Assembly (NCBI GenBank): GCA_020438865.1
Contig: JAGQTU010000001.1
Span: forward strand, 131,040 to 195,039
Direction: 5' to 3'
DNA from: Mycobacterium sp.
GTDB taxonomy: Bacteria; Actinomycetota; Actinomycetes; Mycobacteriales; Mycobacteriaceae
DNA: 64,000 nt
The notes below the pieces were generated by a model. That model saw only the letters and a list, made by a program, of their open reading frames with translations. It was not told where the DNA came from and did no database searches. A program made the position numbers and the translations under genes. Of the stretch, positions 1-7,082 are shown piece by piece; position 1 is the stretch's first letter; each line of letters opens with the position of its first letter.

Positions 1-791
1 GGTGCGTCGGCGCTCATCACGATGTCGTAGAGCTTCGGGGTCCAGGCGTGCGAACCGCTGGCGGCCGGCGCGTAGGAGGTGTGGATGGCGATCTCGGCCG
101 GTGACACCTCGGTGGTGTCCGGGTCGTAGTCGCAGACCGGGTCGCCGACGTCGCAGACGCTGACCGTGCGCGCACCGATGGTCGCGGGCAGCTTCGAGGT
201 GTTGGCCGATGCCAACAGCGAGTGCTCCTGGGCCACGCCCATACCGACGCCGGACGCCGCGGCGGCCGATCCCATATTGATCGTGGTGTCGACCGGCAGC
301 CGGTCGCCGTCGGCGATCAGCAACGCGGCGACCACGTTCGGGTTGTCGGCCAGGTCGTAGAGGTTGCGGTGCACGATCATCGCGCCCTGCGAGTAGCCGG
401 CCAACACCACCTTGGTGTCGGGGCACTTGGCGGTGAACGCCTTGAGCTGCGCGGCCGTCGCCTTGGTGCCGTCACCGACGCTGCCCAGGAAGCCGAGCCA
501 GCCCCTGAGCCCGCCGTCCAGCGGCACCGGCGCGGCCGGGTACTGCACGGCCTCGGCGGTGATGGTGCGCCCGCTGGCGGCCAGGTCGGCCCGCAGCTGT
601 TGATAGGACTGGTAGACCACATCGCCCATGCCGTCGTTGGCGGCCAGGGCCGCGCCGTCGCGCTGGCCGGATCCGGCGGCACCGATCCAGTGGTAGTCAC
701 CGCAGTCGGACGCCGCCGCGGCGGTGCCGGTGGTCAGCCCGGTCAGCGTCATGGCGGCCGCCACGAGGGCCAGGGCCGCACGGCGAATCAC
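1..791 (-). CDS. Cutinase family serine esterase, secreted (3' end cut by window edge)
   Basis: Secreted alpha/beta-hydrolase of the mycobacterial cutinase family, which cleaves ester bonds in lipids or polyesters outside the cell. The GTG start at 791 has a GGAGG ribosome site about ten bases upstream and opens an Arg-Arg then Ala/Leu-rich signal peptide of roughly 28 residues. The nucleophile motif GYSQGA puts the catalytic serine near residue 134. The partner motifs follow: CDVGDPVC with the likely Asp, and HTSYAP with the His near residue 237. Cysteines at the start of the mature protein and in these motifs fit the family disulfides. The frame is open to base 1, so the C-terminus is missing. 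The substrate cannot be told from sequence. Confidence 0.9.
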   Translation of the reverse strand, partial: MIRRAALALVAAAMTLTGLTTGTAAAASDCGDYHWIGAAGSGQRDGAALAANDGMGDVVYQSYQQLRADLAASGRTITAEAVQYPAAPVPLDGGLRGWLGFLGSVGDGTKATAAQLKAFTAKCPDTKVVLAGYSQGAMIVHRNLYDLADNPNVVAALLIADGDRLPVDTTINMGSAAAASGVGMGVAQEHSLLASANTSKLPATIGARTVSVCDVGDPVCDYDPDTTEVSPAEIAIHTSYAPAASGSHAWTPKLYDIVMSADA

Positions 792-854
792 AGCGAGTTA
801 CCTCCGGTTATGGGTGGTTGATCGCTGACTTATCGCTTCCGGGCCGGTTCGGCG

Positions 855-1571
855 TTACTGCCAGGCGAAAACCGGCTGTTCCAGCCCGTTGACCGGGTCG
901 TGCCGGCCCTCCAGGCACAGCCAGCGCAGTTGCAGCAGCACCGCCCCCGTCGGGGCGTGGATGAGGTCGTTGCCCAGCGGGATCTGCACCACCGGCCGGG
1001 GGCTTTCCGGAATGGTGATGAACCGTGGGGAGTCCTCGCGGCGCAGCTGATGCAGCCCCACCCGGTAGACGGCCACCACCTCATCGGGGGCCGGTTGCGG
1101 ATCCAGCCGCCCACCGCCCCACAGCACCACCGGGGTGATCACATAGCCGGAGCGGGTCGGATAGTCGTCGAGCAGGCCCAGCACATGCTCGCCGGACAGC
1201 GTGACGCCGACCTCCTCGTCGAGCTCCCGCAACGCGGCGTCCACCGCCGTCTCGCCCGGGTCCAGGCGGCCGCCCGGCAGCGCCCACTGGGCGGCATGCG
1301 CTCGCAGTCGAGATGCCCTGCGGCACAACAGGAAAGCGGCACCGCCGGAGACGTCGACCATGCGTCCGTCCAGGCCCGCGTCCATCGGCCGGCCGGCGAT
1401 CCAGTCGTCCACCGGCGCCGAATCCACCCTGTCCTCACCGACTTCGGAGTCCACGATGACGACGGCGACGGCCGCGTGCCGCTTCGTCGGATCGGTGACG
1501 GTGCGACGCTCGTGGCCGGCGAGGTGCGCCCGGATCTGTTCGCGCAGCGCCGTGTCGTACCCGATTGTCAC
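855..1571 (-). CDS. Nudix hydrolase, CoA-pyrophosphatase-like
   Basis: A 238-residue Nudix pyrophosphohydrolase. The full Nudix box is present: G101, E107, R115-E116-L117, E119-E120 and G122, which bind the metal and diphosphate. Just before it, the stretch LLCRRASRLRAHAAQWALPG resembles the motif that marks NUDT7/8-type coenzyme A and acyl-CoA diphosphatases, so hydrolysis of CoA or a related nucleotide diphosphate is the best guess. About 70 residues precede the Nudix fold and are not recognised. The start is GTG with no strong ribosome site. It stands alone between the cutinase (same strand) and a small secreted protein (opposite strand). Confidence 0.85.
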   Translation of the reverse strand: MTIGYDTALREQIRAHLAGHERRTVTDPTKRHAAVAVVIVDSEVGEDRVDSAPVDDWIAGRPMDAGLDGRMVDVSGGAAFLLCRRASRLRAHAAQWALPGGRLDPGETAVDAALRELDEEVGVTLSGEHVLGLLDDYPTRSGYVITPVVLWGGGRLDPQPAPDEVVAVYRVGLHQLRREDSPRFITIPESPRPVVQIPLGNDLIHAPTGAVLLQLRWLCLEGRHDPVNGLEQPVFAWQ

Positions 1572-1641
1572 AATCCCATAGTGACCGATAACGGACCGCA
1601 GGCTGCTGCGGGGCCGTAGAACGGTGGAACGGAGGGGTTAC

Positions 1642-1980
1642 ATGCGTTATTCACTGCTATTGGTACTGGCCTCGGTGGGGGTGCTGTGCGCGCCGGTGGC
1701 GTACGCCGACCCGGCACCGGATCCGCACATGCCGAACATGCAGGCCGGTTACTGCCCGGGCGGCGGGATGGGTTCGCAGGTCTGGGCGGCGTACTGCGAC
1801 GGGGTGCCGTATCCGGACGGCACGTTCTGGCATGCGATCCAGTACGGGGTGCCGGTGATCGGTCACCCGTACGGGCTGCTCTCGCCCGGGCTGCAGTGCG
1901 TGGTCGGTGGTGGGCCGATCCCCCAGCCCGCGCCGCCGGGCGGCTGCGGCGGTGCGGTACCGCCGGCCGCGCCGGAGTGA
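1642..1980 (+). CDS. Small secreted mycobacterial protein, function unknown
   Basis: A 112-residue exported protein. The ATG at 1642 follows a GGAGGGG ribosome site (1631-1637), which favours it over an in-frame GTG six codons upstream. Residues 1-22 form a signal peptide (MRYSLLLVLASVGVLCAPVA, then YA-D, likely cleaved after Ala). The mature part is rich in Gly, Pro and aromatic residues, has four cysteines that could form two disulfides, and ends in a Pro-rich tail. It resembles the many short secreted hypothetical proteins of mycobacteria, for which no activity is known. It ends one base before the convergent nitroreductase. Confidence 0.8.
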   Translation: MRYSLLLVLASVGVLCAPVAYADPAPDPHMPNMQAGYCPGGGMGSQVWAAYCDGVPYPDGTFWHAIQYGVPVIGHPYGLLSPGLQCVVGGGPIPQPAPPGGCGGAVPPAAPE

Positions 1981-1981
1981 G

Positions 1982-2806
1982 TCAGTTTGTCCACGTAGTG
2001 GTTTCGCTCACCGGCCTGCGCTCGGTGGGCGGCGGGGGCGGTTCATCGGGAGGCAGACCGAGCCGGATCAGGGCCTGCGGATGCGCCCCGCCGTCGAACA
2101 CCTCGCAGGCCAATCCCAGGCGGCTGCGCATGTCGTTCAACGGCTCGGTGAGCGGGCAGCTGACCAGGCCCATCGCGGTCGCCGTCAACGTGAGGTGACT
2201 GAGCGCCTCCCCGGCGCGTAGCCGCATCTCGTCGTTGTCCTCGCGGGTGCCCAGCACGAGCAGGACCGCATCGTCGTCCGGCTCCACGGGGGCCGCGATG
2301 AACCGCAGCGTCACATTGCCGTCCTCGCCGCGCACCCAGCGGGAGCGCGGAACGACGGCCAGTTCCACCCTCATCCGCGCCGCACGGATGTAGAGCAACT
2401 CGAGCGTGGCGGGCGGGATCCGGCGGGCCGGGTAGCGGCGCCGGTCGGCCCGCCGGAGCGGAATCGCGGCGGCTAATTCCAGGTGCACCGGGCCGGGGGG
2501 CTGCTCGGCGACTTCCAGGACGGCCAGTGCTCCGTTGTCGCCACCGCCGGGGAACCGCCACACCCGCGGGCGCCAGCCCGCCGCGGCGAGCGCCACCGCG
2601 CAGTGATCCAGCACCGCCCCGCAGCCGAGCAGGACATCGCGCCGGTCGGTCGGGGTGTCGCCGCCTTGCCGGCTCCAATCGGCGTACAGCCGCACCGCGG
2701 AATCGTCGACGAGCCAGCGCCAGGGTTGGCGGTTGGCCAGCGACGGTGCACGGGCGGCGACATCGAGCACGCTGGTCAGCGCCGCGCGGTCGGGAAATGA
2801 GGACAC
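1982..2806 (-). CDS. Acg-family nitroreductase-like FMN-binding protein
   Basis: Member of the mycobacterial Acg family (Rv2032/Rv3127 type), relatives of classical NAD(P)H nitroreductases that bind FMN and in M. tuberculosis belong to the dormancy (DosR) response. The hallmark near the N-terminus is AARAPSLANRQPWRW, matching the family APSxxNxQPW flavin-site motif. The central part has an LxLATxxxGL-like region (LTLTATAMGLVSCPL). A Pro-rich tail ends the protein. GTG at 2806 lies 11 bases after GGGAGG, while a GTG at 2818 overlaps that ribosome site, so 2806 is preferred but either is possible (274 or 278 residues). I see no convincing DosR box just upstream. Confidence 0.82.
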   Translation of the reverse strand: MSSFPDRAALTSVLDVAARAPSLANRQPWRWLVDDSAVRLYADWSRQGGDTPTDRRDVLLGCGAVLDHCAVALAAAGWRPRVWRFPGGGDNGALAVLEVAEQPPGPVHLELAAAIPLRRADRRRYPARRIPPATLELLYIRAARMRVELAVVPRSRWVRGEDGNVTLRFIAAPVEPDDDAVLLVLGTREDNDEMRLRAGEALSHLTLTATAMGLVSCPLTEPLNDMRSRLGLACEVFDGGAHPQALIRLGLPPDEPPPPPTERRPVSETTTWTN

Positions 2807-2878
2807 CAGCCGGCTCACCTCCCGTCGTCGTGCGGCGAGTCCGATTATGCATCGCCGTGGGACGGGCCCGGGGCGTGC

Positions 2879-3517
2879 CTAGTGACGGGGGCCGTTGTCT
2901 CCGATCCACCCGGTCAACGCCTCCTCGAGCGCGGCTGCGACGGTTACCCCGGCGCGTCCGGCGGCCTGCTCGAATCGGGTGGCCAGCTCCGCCGGAACTG
3001 AGGCCGTAAGTCTGGTGCGCTTCGGCTCGGGGTTCGTCGGCACAGCGGACCTGACAGAGGTGTGCCGGGCGATTGTCGCGTCCATCGCCTCCCGCAGTGC
3101 GGGGAGCTCGTCGAGCAGCGCCGCCAGATCATCACGATCGATACGCAGTGCCTCGGCCGGCCCGGTGGTCGTCACGGTCGCCGAGCGCAGCTTTCCGCTG
3201 CGGATCGCCGACTCCCCGATCACCTCGCCAGGCCCCAGGGTGGCGATCAGGTCTCGACCGACGTAGACCCCCGCCTCCCCGGTGAGCAGCACATAGCAGG
3301 CGTCCGAGGGCGTGCGCTCATGAATCAGCGGCCACGGCGTCGACCGCGACTCATGACGTGCCGTTCGAACAAGCCGTTGGAGTTCGTGATCCGAGAATTT
3401 GTCGAAGGTGCTGAACTCGCGTAGCCGACGAACATCGCGTGCCGCACGCAACTGCGCCTCGTCTTGCTCGGTCGGCGACTTCCCGCGACCCTTGCCGGCG
3501 TTCCGGACGGCGACCAT
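2879..3517 (-). CDS. Cyclic-nucleotide-binding domain protein with C-terminal ribbon-helix-helix-like segment
   Basis: A 212-residue soluble protein. Residues about 38-145 are a cNMP-binding beta roll. The phosphate-binding cassette is recognisable (GEVIGESAIRSGKLRSATV), with E102 and R111 at the positions that contact the cyclic nucleotide phosphate and ribose. The expected CRP winged helix is absent. Instead residues about 167-205 (TRLTASVPAELATRFEQAA and the following helix) look like a ribbon-helix-helix fold: a short strand, then two amphipathic helices. It may therefore be a cAMP- or cGMP-controlled DNA-binding protein of unusual build. The ATG at 3517 has AAGGAG nine bases upstream. 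A GTG 12 codons earlier lacks a ribosome site. It is divergent from the DUF1272 gene. Confidence 0.8.
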   Translation of the reverse strand: MVAVRNAGKGRGKSPTEQDEAQLRAARDVRRLREFSTFDKFSDHELQRLVRTARHESRSTPWPLIHERTPSDACYVLLTGEAGVYVGRDLIATLGPGEVIGESAIRSGKLRSATVTTTGPAEALRIDRDDLAALLDELPALREAMDATIARHTSVRSAVPTNPEPKRTRLTASVPAELATRFEQAAGRAGVTVAAALEEALTGWIGDNGPRH

Positions 3518-3659
3518 GACGGTGGACTCCTTGCCTTGTGGTGCCGACCCCATGCGGCACCGTCAGTTCAGTGTCGGCTCGCAGGGTTGGCCTGGCATGA
3601 GTGCCGGACTACTCAATGCGCGTTAGCGGCGGTCCATCGCCACGTGCGGGTATGTTCGG

Positions 3660-3678
3660 CTTCCCCGGGTCGGGGAAG
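3660..3678. other. Short perfect hairpin before the DUF1272 gene
   Basis: CTTCCCCG and CGGGGAAG flank a three-base loop, 13 bases before the ribosome site of the DUF1272 gene. There is no T tract, so it is more likely part of a 5' leader or an operator than a terminator. Confidence 0.45.
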
Positions 3679-3702
3679 TGAGTAGCCGGGCAAGGAGGCG
3701 AT

Positions 3703-3882
3703 GTGCTGGAGATGAAGTCGCAGTGCGAAAGGTGCCAGACGGCATTGCCCGCCGACCTTTCCGGGGCACTGATCTGTAGCTATGAATGCACCTGGTGCGA
3801 TTCCTGCGCCGCGGAACTCGGCCACCGTTGCCCCAACTGCGGCGGTGAGCTCGTCACGAGACCAGCCCGCGCGGCGGGCTGA
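3703..3882 (+). CDS. DUF1272 small zinc-finger-like protein
   Basis: A 59-residue protein of the DUF1272 family. The N-terminal pattern MLEMKSQCERC matches the usual family opening (MLEMRPNCE), which supports the GTG start at 3703. AAGGAGG lies at 3692-3698, a rather short spacing. Four cysteine clusters (CERC, CSYEC with CDSC, and CPNC) with an HRC pair suggest a treble-clef or RING-like fold binding two zinc ions. No function is established for the family. It is divergent from the cNMP protein gene. Confidence 0.85.
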   Translation: MLEMKSQCERCQTALPADLSGALICSYECTWCDSCAAELGHRCPNCGGELVTRPARAAG

Positions 3883-3985
3883 CGGACGGATCTCGGCGAG
3901 CGCGGCAGTTCTGGGTAATTGCCGCGCGTGCGCTCAGCATTACTTACGCTGTGCCTTGTTCTGGGGAGGACTGGGGGTTGAGGAA

Positions 3986-4114
3986 ATGTCAGCTGATCTT
4001 CGCGGCCGTAGTGACCACGTCCTGCGGAAGTACGCGCCGATCTTGGGTCTCGTCGTCTACCTCGCGCTGATCGCTGTCGTGGGACTGATCGCGATGCTCA
4101 CCGGCGCGCGGTGA
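3986..4114 (+). CDS. Single-pass membrane micropeptide (42 residues)
   Basis: Short frame that starts with a basic and polar head (MSADLRGRSDHVLRKYAP) followed by one hydrophobic helix (residues about 19-39) and a short basic end (GAR). This is a plausible membrane-anchored micropeptide. GAGGA lies immediately upstream of the ATG, unusually close, and GGGGAGGA lies further up at 3963-3970, so an in-frame start 10-15 bases upstream is possible. I do not recognise a family. Codon third positions are GC-rich, as expected for a real gene. Confidence 0.5.
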   Translation: MSADLRGRSDHVLRKYAPILGLVVYLALIAVVGLIAMLTGAR

Positions 4115-4158
4115 CCGCGGAGTTACCGCCCGGCGCGCGCGAAACCCCATCCCCGGCA

Positions 4159-4449
4159 TCAGCTTTCGCCGTCTGGCGTGCGGCGCGAAGCTTGACCATG
4201 ATCGCCGCATGGTTGGGCGGACCCAATCGGCAGCAGTCCCCCGACCCGCTCAACAACGCCCTCGGCGATGCCCAAGGCCGTCAGGCACTCAATCAGCAGC
4301 GCAAGGGAAGCCGTCGCGTTCGGACGGCCCGGACTGCTCAGATGCTCAATAAGCACCCCGACATCCTGCTACTGGGCCGTGATCGGCGAGCCGTATTCCA
4401 AAGCCGTTGGGTCCTTCTCGGCGGTCTCACCCCGAAACAGCGGGGAGGT
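4159..4449 (-). pseudogene. Possible remnant of a coding sequence, interrupted by TAG
   Basis: The 378 bases between the membrane micropeptide and the EAL gene hold no intact gene I trust. One minus-strand frame reads as protein-like over about 96 codons (for example FRGETAEKDPTALEYGSPIT, then after an in-frame TAG at 4371-4369, QDVGVLIEHLSSPGRPNATA) and ends with TGA at 4161-4159. It has mostly GC third positions before the TAG. It may be a decayed gene fragment. A plus-strand frame of 136 codons over the same bases looks like low-complexity noise. No family is recognised. Confidence 0.25.
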
Positions 4450-4480
4450 CTATTCGCCGTCTACTGGTTCTACCCGGGCC

Positions 4481-4486
4481 TAAAAT
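4481..4486 (+). promoter_or_regulatory. -10 hexamer TAAAAT for leaderless EAL gene
   Basis: TAAAAT ends six bases before the GTG start at 4493, and no ribosome-binding site lies between, so transcription likely starts at or next to the start codon. No clear -35 box is seen. Confidence 0.55.
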
Positions 4487-4492
4487 CAATCG

Positions 4493-6052
4493 GTGGCCCG
4501 ACAGCACTCCTCGGAGGATGATGGCTCTGCGACGGCAAGCGATCATGCGACCGTTGAGGTGCTGTGGGCCGCCACCGACGCGCTGATCGACCCGTGCGTG
4601 CTTCTGGAAGCGATGCGGGACGCCTCCGGCGAGATCGTCGATTTCCGCTACCGGCACGTCAACCAGGCGACGTGTGACTACTTCGGCGTGTCTCGTGGCT
4701 ACCTGGTCGGCAGTGGAATGCTGGACACCACGCCGGGTATCAAAGAATCGCTGCTCGCCGATTTCATCCGGTGTCTGGAGACCGGTGAGGCGTTGATACT
4801 CAACGACTTCACCTACGACAACGAGATTCTCCAGGACACCCGCCGCTACGACCTTCGGGCCACCCGGGCCACCGGCGATTACATCGTCCTGACCTGGCGC
4901 GACGTCAGCGAGCGATTCGAAGCCCAACAACGCCTCGCAGCGTCCGAAGCGCGTTACCGCCAGACCATCAAGAGCGCCGCCGTCGGTATGGCCCTGTTCA
5001 GCCCGGATGGTGGCTTCACGGAGTTCAACGACGCCTTGTGCGATTTCTTCGGCTACGACCCGACGACCCTCCTCCACATGACGTGGCAGGAACTGACCGC
5101 ACCCGAAGACCTCGACACCAACGTGCAGAACGTCCGAGAAATCCTGTCCGGGCAGGCGGACACCTACCGGACGACCAAGCAGTACCTTCACGCTGACGGG
5201 CATCGCATCTGGGGTGACCTGTCGTTGGGCTGCCTGCGCAATTTCGAAGGCAAGGTCGAATACTTCATCGCCCAGATCACCGACGTCACCCCGATCGAGC
5301 GCGAATTGCGCGAACGTCTGGAGTTCGAAGCATTCTTGTCGGACGCGATCGCCGACGGACGCCTGATCGCCTATGCCCAGCCGATAGTCGATGCCCACAC
5401 GGATCGGGTGGTCGAGGAGGAATTACTGGTCCGGGTGGTCGGACGTGACGGGCGGGTGATGGTGCCCGATGACTTCCTTCCGCAGGCTCGGCGGTTCGGC
5501 CTGATGCCGACGATCGATCGGTTCATGGTGGCGCGCGGTATCGAGCTCGCCCGAGCGGGCCGCCGGGTGGCAGTGAACCTATCGGCGCACTCAATCAACG
5601 ACGGGGCAACGGTCTCGACGATCGTCGAGCAACTTCGGGCGGCAGGGGATGCTGCCGCCCGGGTGTCCTTCGAGATCACCGAACACACCGCCCTGGCTTC
5701 CACCGATCTTGCCGAGCGGTTCTCCGCCGATATGCGCCGGCTTGGATGCAGGCTGGCCCTCGACGACTTCGGCACCGGCTTCGGCTCGTTCACCGAACTT
5801 CGCGGAATGATGTTGGACAAGTTGAAGATCGACCGAAGCTTCGTCTCCGGCCTGCTCCGAAACCCCCAGGACGAATCGGTGGTCCGGGCGATCATCGCCA
5901 TCGCCGGCGAATTCGCGCTACTCACCACCGCAGAGGGCGTCGAAGACGTCGAAACCCGAAACCGGTTGGTCGAACTGGGGGTGGACCAACTGCAGGGCTT
6001 TCTTGTCGGGCGACCTGCACCGGCGACGAGAGCCGACGAGCGCAGGCAGTAA
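4493..6052 (+). CDS. PAS-PAS-EAL cyclic-di-GMP phosphodiesterase
   Basis: A 519-residue cytoplasmic signalling protein with two PAS-type sensor domains (about 25-145 and 150-265) and a C-terminal EAL domain (about 285-510) that would hydrolyse cyclic-di-GMP to pGpG. There is no GGDEF domain and no membrane segment. The EAL signature reads E310-L-L rather than E-A-L, but the other catalytic or metal-binding motifs are intact: VNLSA, FEITEH, LDDFGTGFGSF, KIDRSF, TAEGVED and LQGFLVGRP. It is therefore probably active. The ligand of the PAS domains is unknown. The gene stands alone, with a leaderless-type GTG start. Its A/T-richer codon choice compared with neighbours hints at a more recent arrival. 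Confidence 0.9.
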   Translation: MARQHSSEDDGSATASDHATVEVLWAATDALIDPCVLLEAMRDASGEIVDFRYRHVNQATCDYFGVSRGYLVGSGMLDTTPGIKESLLADFIRCLETGEALILNDFTYDNEILQDTRRYDLRATRATGDYIVLTWRDVSERFEAQQRLAASEARYRQTIKSAAVGMALFSPDGGFTEFNDALCDFFGYDPTTLLHMTWQELTAPEDLDTNVQNVREILSGQADTYRTTKQYLHADGHRIWGDLSLGCLRNFEGKVEYFIAQITDVTPIERELRERLEFEAFLSDAIADGRLIAYAQPIVDAHTDRVVEEELLVRVVGRDGRVMVPDDFLPQARRFGLMPTIDRFMVARGIELARAGRRVAVNLSAHSINDGATVSTIVEQLRAAGDAAARVSFEITEHTALASTDLAERFSADMRRLGCRLALDDFGTGFGSFTELRGMMLDKLKIDRSFVSGLLRNPQDESVVRAIIAIAGEFALLTTAEGVEDVETRNRLVELGVDQLQGFLVGRPAPATRADERRQ

Positions 6053-6196
6053 CTAGATCGATGCGCGGCGTGCGTCGTTATCTCGGAACAGAAGGCATAA
6101 GCGACACTCTTCGCCCCAGCGCGATGGCGACTCTTCCCGCAGTTGGATGCGCGGAGAAGGCGCTTCTCGATCCCCCAAGAGCGGCCCGTTGAGCCC

Positions 6197-6240
6197 AAGA
6201 AAACAAAGCCAGGTGAGAGGGAAAGACCCTCTCACCTGGC
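6197..6240 (-). terminator. Intrinsic terminator of the tRNA-fMet transcript
   Basis: A perfect 14-base inverted repeat (GCCAGGTGAGAGGG, five-base loop, and its complement, 6208-6240) is followed on the minus strand by a T-rich run (TTTGTTTTCTT). It begins eight bases after the tRNA 3' end. The hairpin could also stop read-through from the EAL gene on the other strand. Confidence 0.92.
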
Positions 6241-6248
6241 TTACCTAG

Positions 6249-6322
6249 TAGCGGGGACAGGATTCGAACCTGCGACCTCTGGGTTATGAGCCCAGCGAGC
6301 TACCGAGCTGCTCCACCCCGCG
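6249..6322 (-). tRNA. Initiator tRNA-fMet (CAU)
   Basis: The 74-base cloverleaf has anticodon CAU in the loop CTCATAA. Initiator features are all present: three consecutive G-C pairs at the bottom of the anticodon stem (GGG and CCC), and an unpaired first base (C1 opposite U72) on the acceptor stem. The T loop GGTTCGAATCC is canonical. CCA is not encoded. It has its own promoter and a strong terminator and stands alone. Confidence 0.97.
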
Positions 6323-6334
6323 ATGGTGAACCCA

Positions 6335-6363
6335 AGGTTACCGAAACCGGGTGAAGCGACCAA
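6335..6363 (-). promoter_or_regulatory. Promoter of tRNA-fMet
   Basis: On the minus strand a -35 box TTGGTC (6363-6358) and a -10 box TAACCT (6340-6335) are separated by exactly 17 bases, and the mature tRNA begins 12 bases after the -10 box. This fits a principal-sigma promoter. Confidence 0.7.
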
Positions 6364-6432
6364 ATCGGTGGCCCGCGAGCGCCCTGCCAGGGTGTTTGCA
6401 TCCGGCCGCGACACCCGACATCCTCGGTGCCG

Positions 6433-7065
6433 ATGATCCGATCCAGAACCGCCCGCGCCTCCGGCGCCCTCACGCTGGCCGCACTGAGCCTCGTCGCCGC
6501 AGGTTGTGACCACAATCAGGGCCTTCCCGCCGACAAGCCGGCCGCGAGCGCCGCGCCGTTGCCGATACCGCTGACCACGAAGACCTCGACCACCCCACCG
6601 GCCAAGCCGGCAGTGGACTACACCAGGCTGCTGATCCAGGACCGCGACATCTCGGAGCCGAACGAGACCTACACCGCGCAATCGCCGATCATCAACCCCG
6701 ACGGCCGACCGGGCGCCGAGGTGCTGCTGGTCAACCAGAATCAGACCAAGGCCATCAACGTCCTGCTCGTCGGCCTACCCAACCCGGCCGACGGGCCGTC
6801 CGCGCTCGGCGAGGCCGTCGCGAACCTGGCGAAGACGATGACCGGCACCGCCCCACAGCCCTCGCCGGTCGGCACCGGCGGCACCGTCGTCACCGGCACC
6901 TCGCTCGACGGCAAGAAGTCGGTGACCGTCCTGCTGTTCACCGAGGGCGGCACACTGGCCCGCATCGAATTCGACGGCGTGGCAGGCCAACCCGTCGCTC
7001 CAGTCTTCGTCACCGACGTCGGCCAGAAGCAGGCCATCGCTCTGCGCGTCGGGCAGCCCGCCTAA
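6433..7065 (+). CDS. Lipoprotein, function unknown
   Basis: A 210-residue predicted lipoprotein. A twin-Arg-like basic start and an Ala/Leu-rich helix lead to the lipobox LVAAGC, with the acylated cysteine at about residue 25, so it should be anchored on the outer face of the plasma membrane. A Thr/Pro-rich linker (about 30-60) precedes one globular domain with alternating strands. No catalytic motif is recognised. The ATG at 6433 is chosen. An in-frame GTG at 6427 is equally possible, and no ribosome site is seen for either. It is divergent from the tRNA and convergent with the UPF0182 gene. Confidence 0.8.
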   Translation: MIRSRTARASGALTLAALSLVAAGCDHNQGLPADKPAASAAPLPIPLTTKTSTTPPAKPAVDYTRLLIQDRDISEPNETYTAQSPIINPDGRPGAEVLLVNQNQTKAINVLLVGLPNPADGPSALGEAVANLAKTMTGTAPQPSPVGTGGTVVTGTSLDGKKSVTVLLFTEGGTLARIEFDGVAGQPVAPVFVTDVGQKQAIALRVGQPA

Positions 7066-7082
7066 AGCCCGAAGCTACTTCG

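Noticed and set aside
4111-4521. Plus-strand frame of 136 codons
   Set aside because: It runs through the EAL promoter and start, and reads as low-complexity sequence.
6241-6681. Minus-strand frame of 146 codons
   Set aside because: It contains the whole initiator tRNA gene and its promoter and overlaps the lipoprotein gene.
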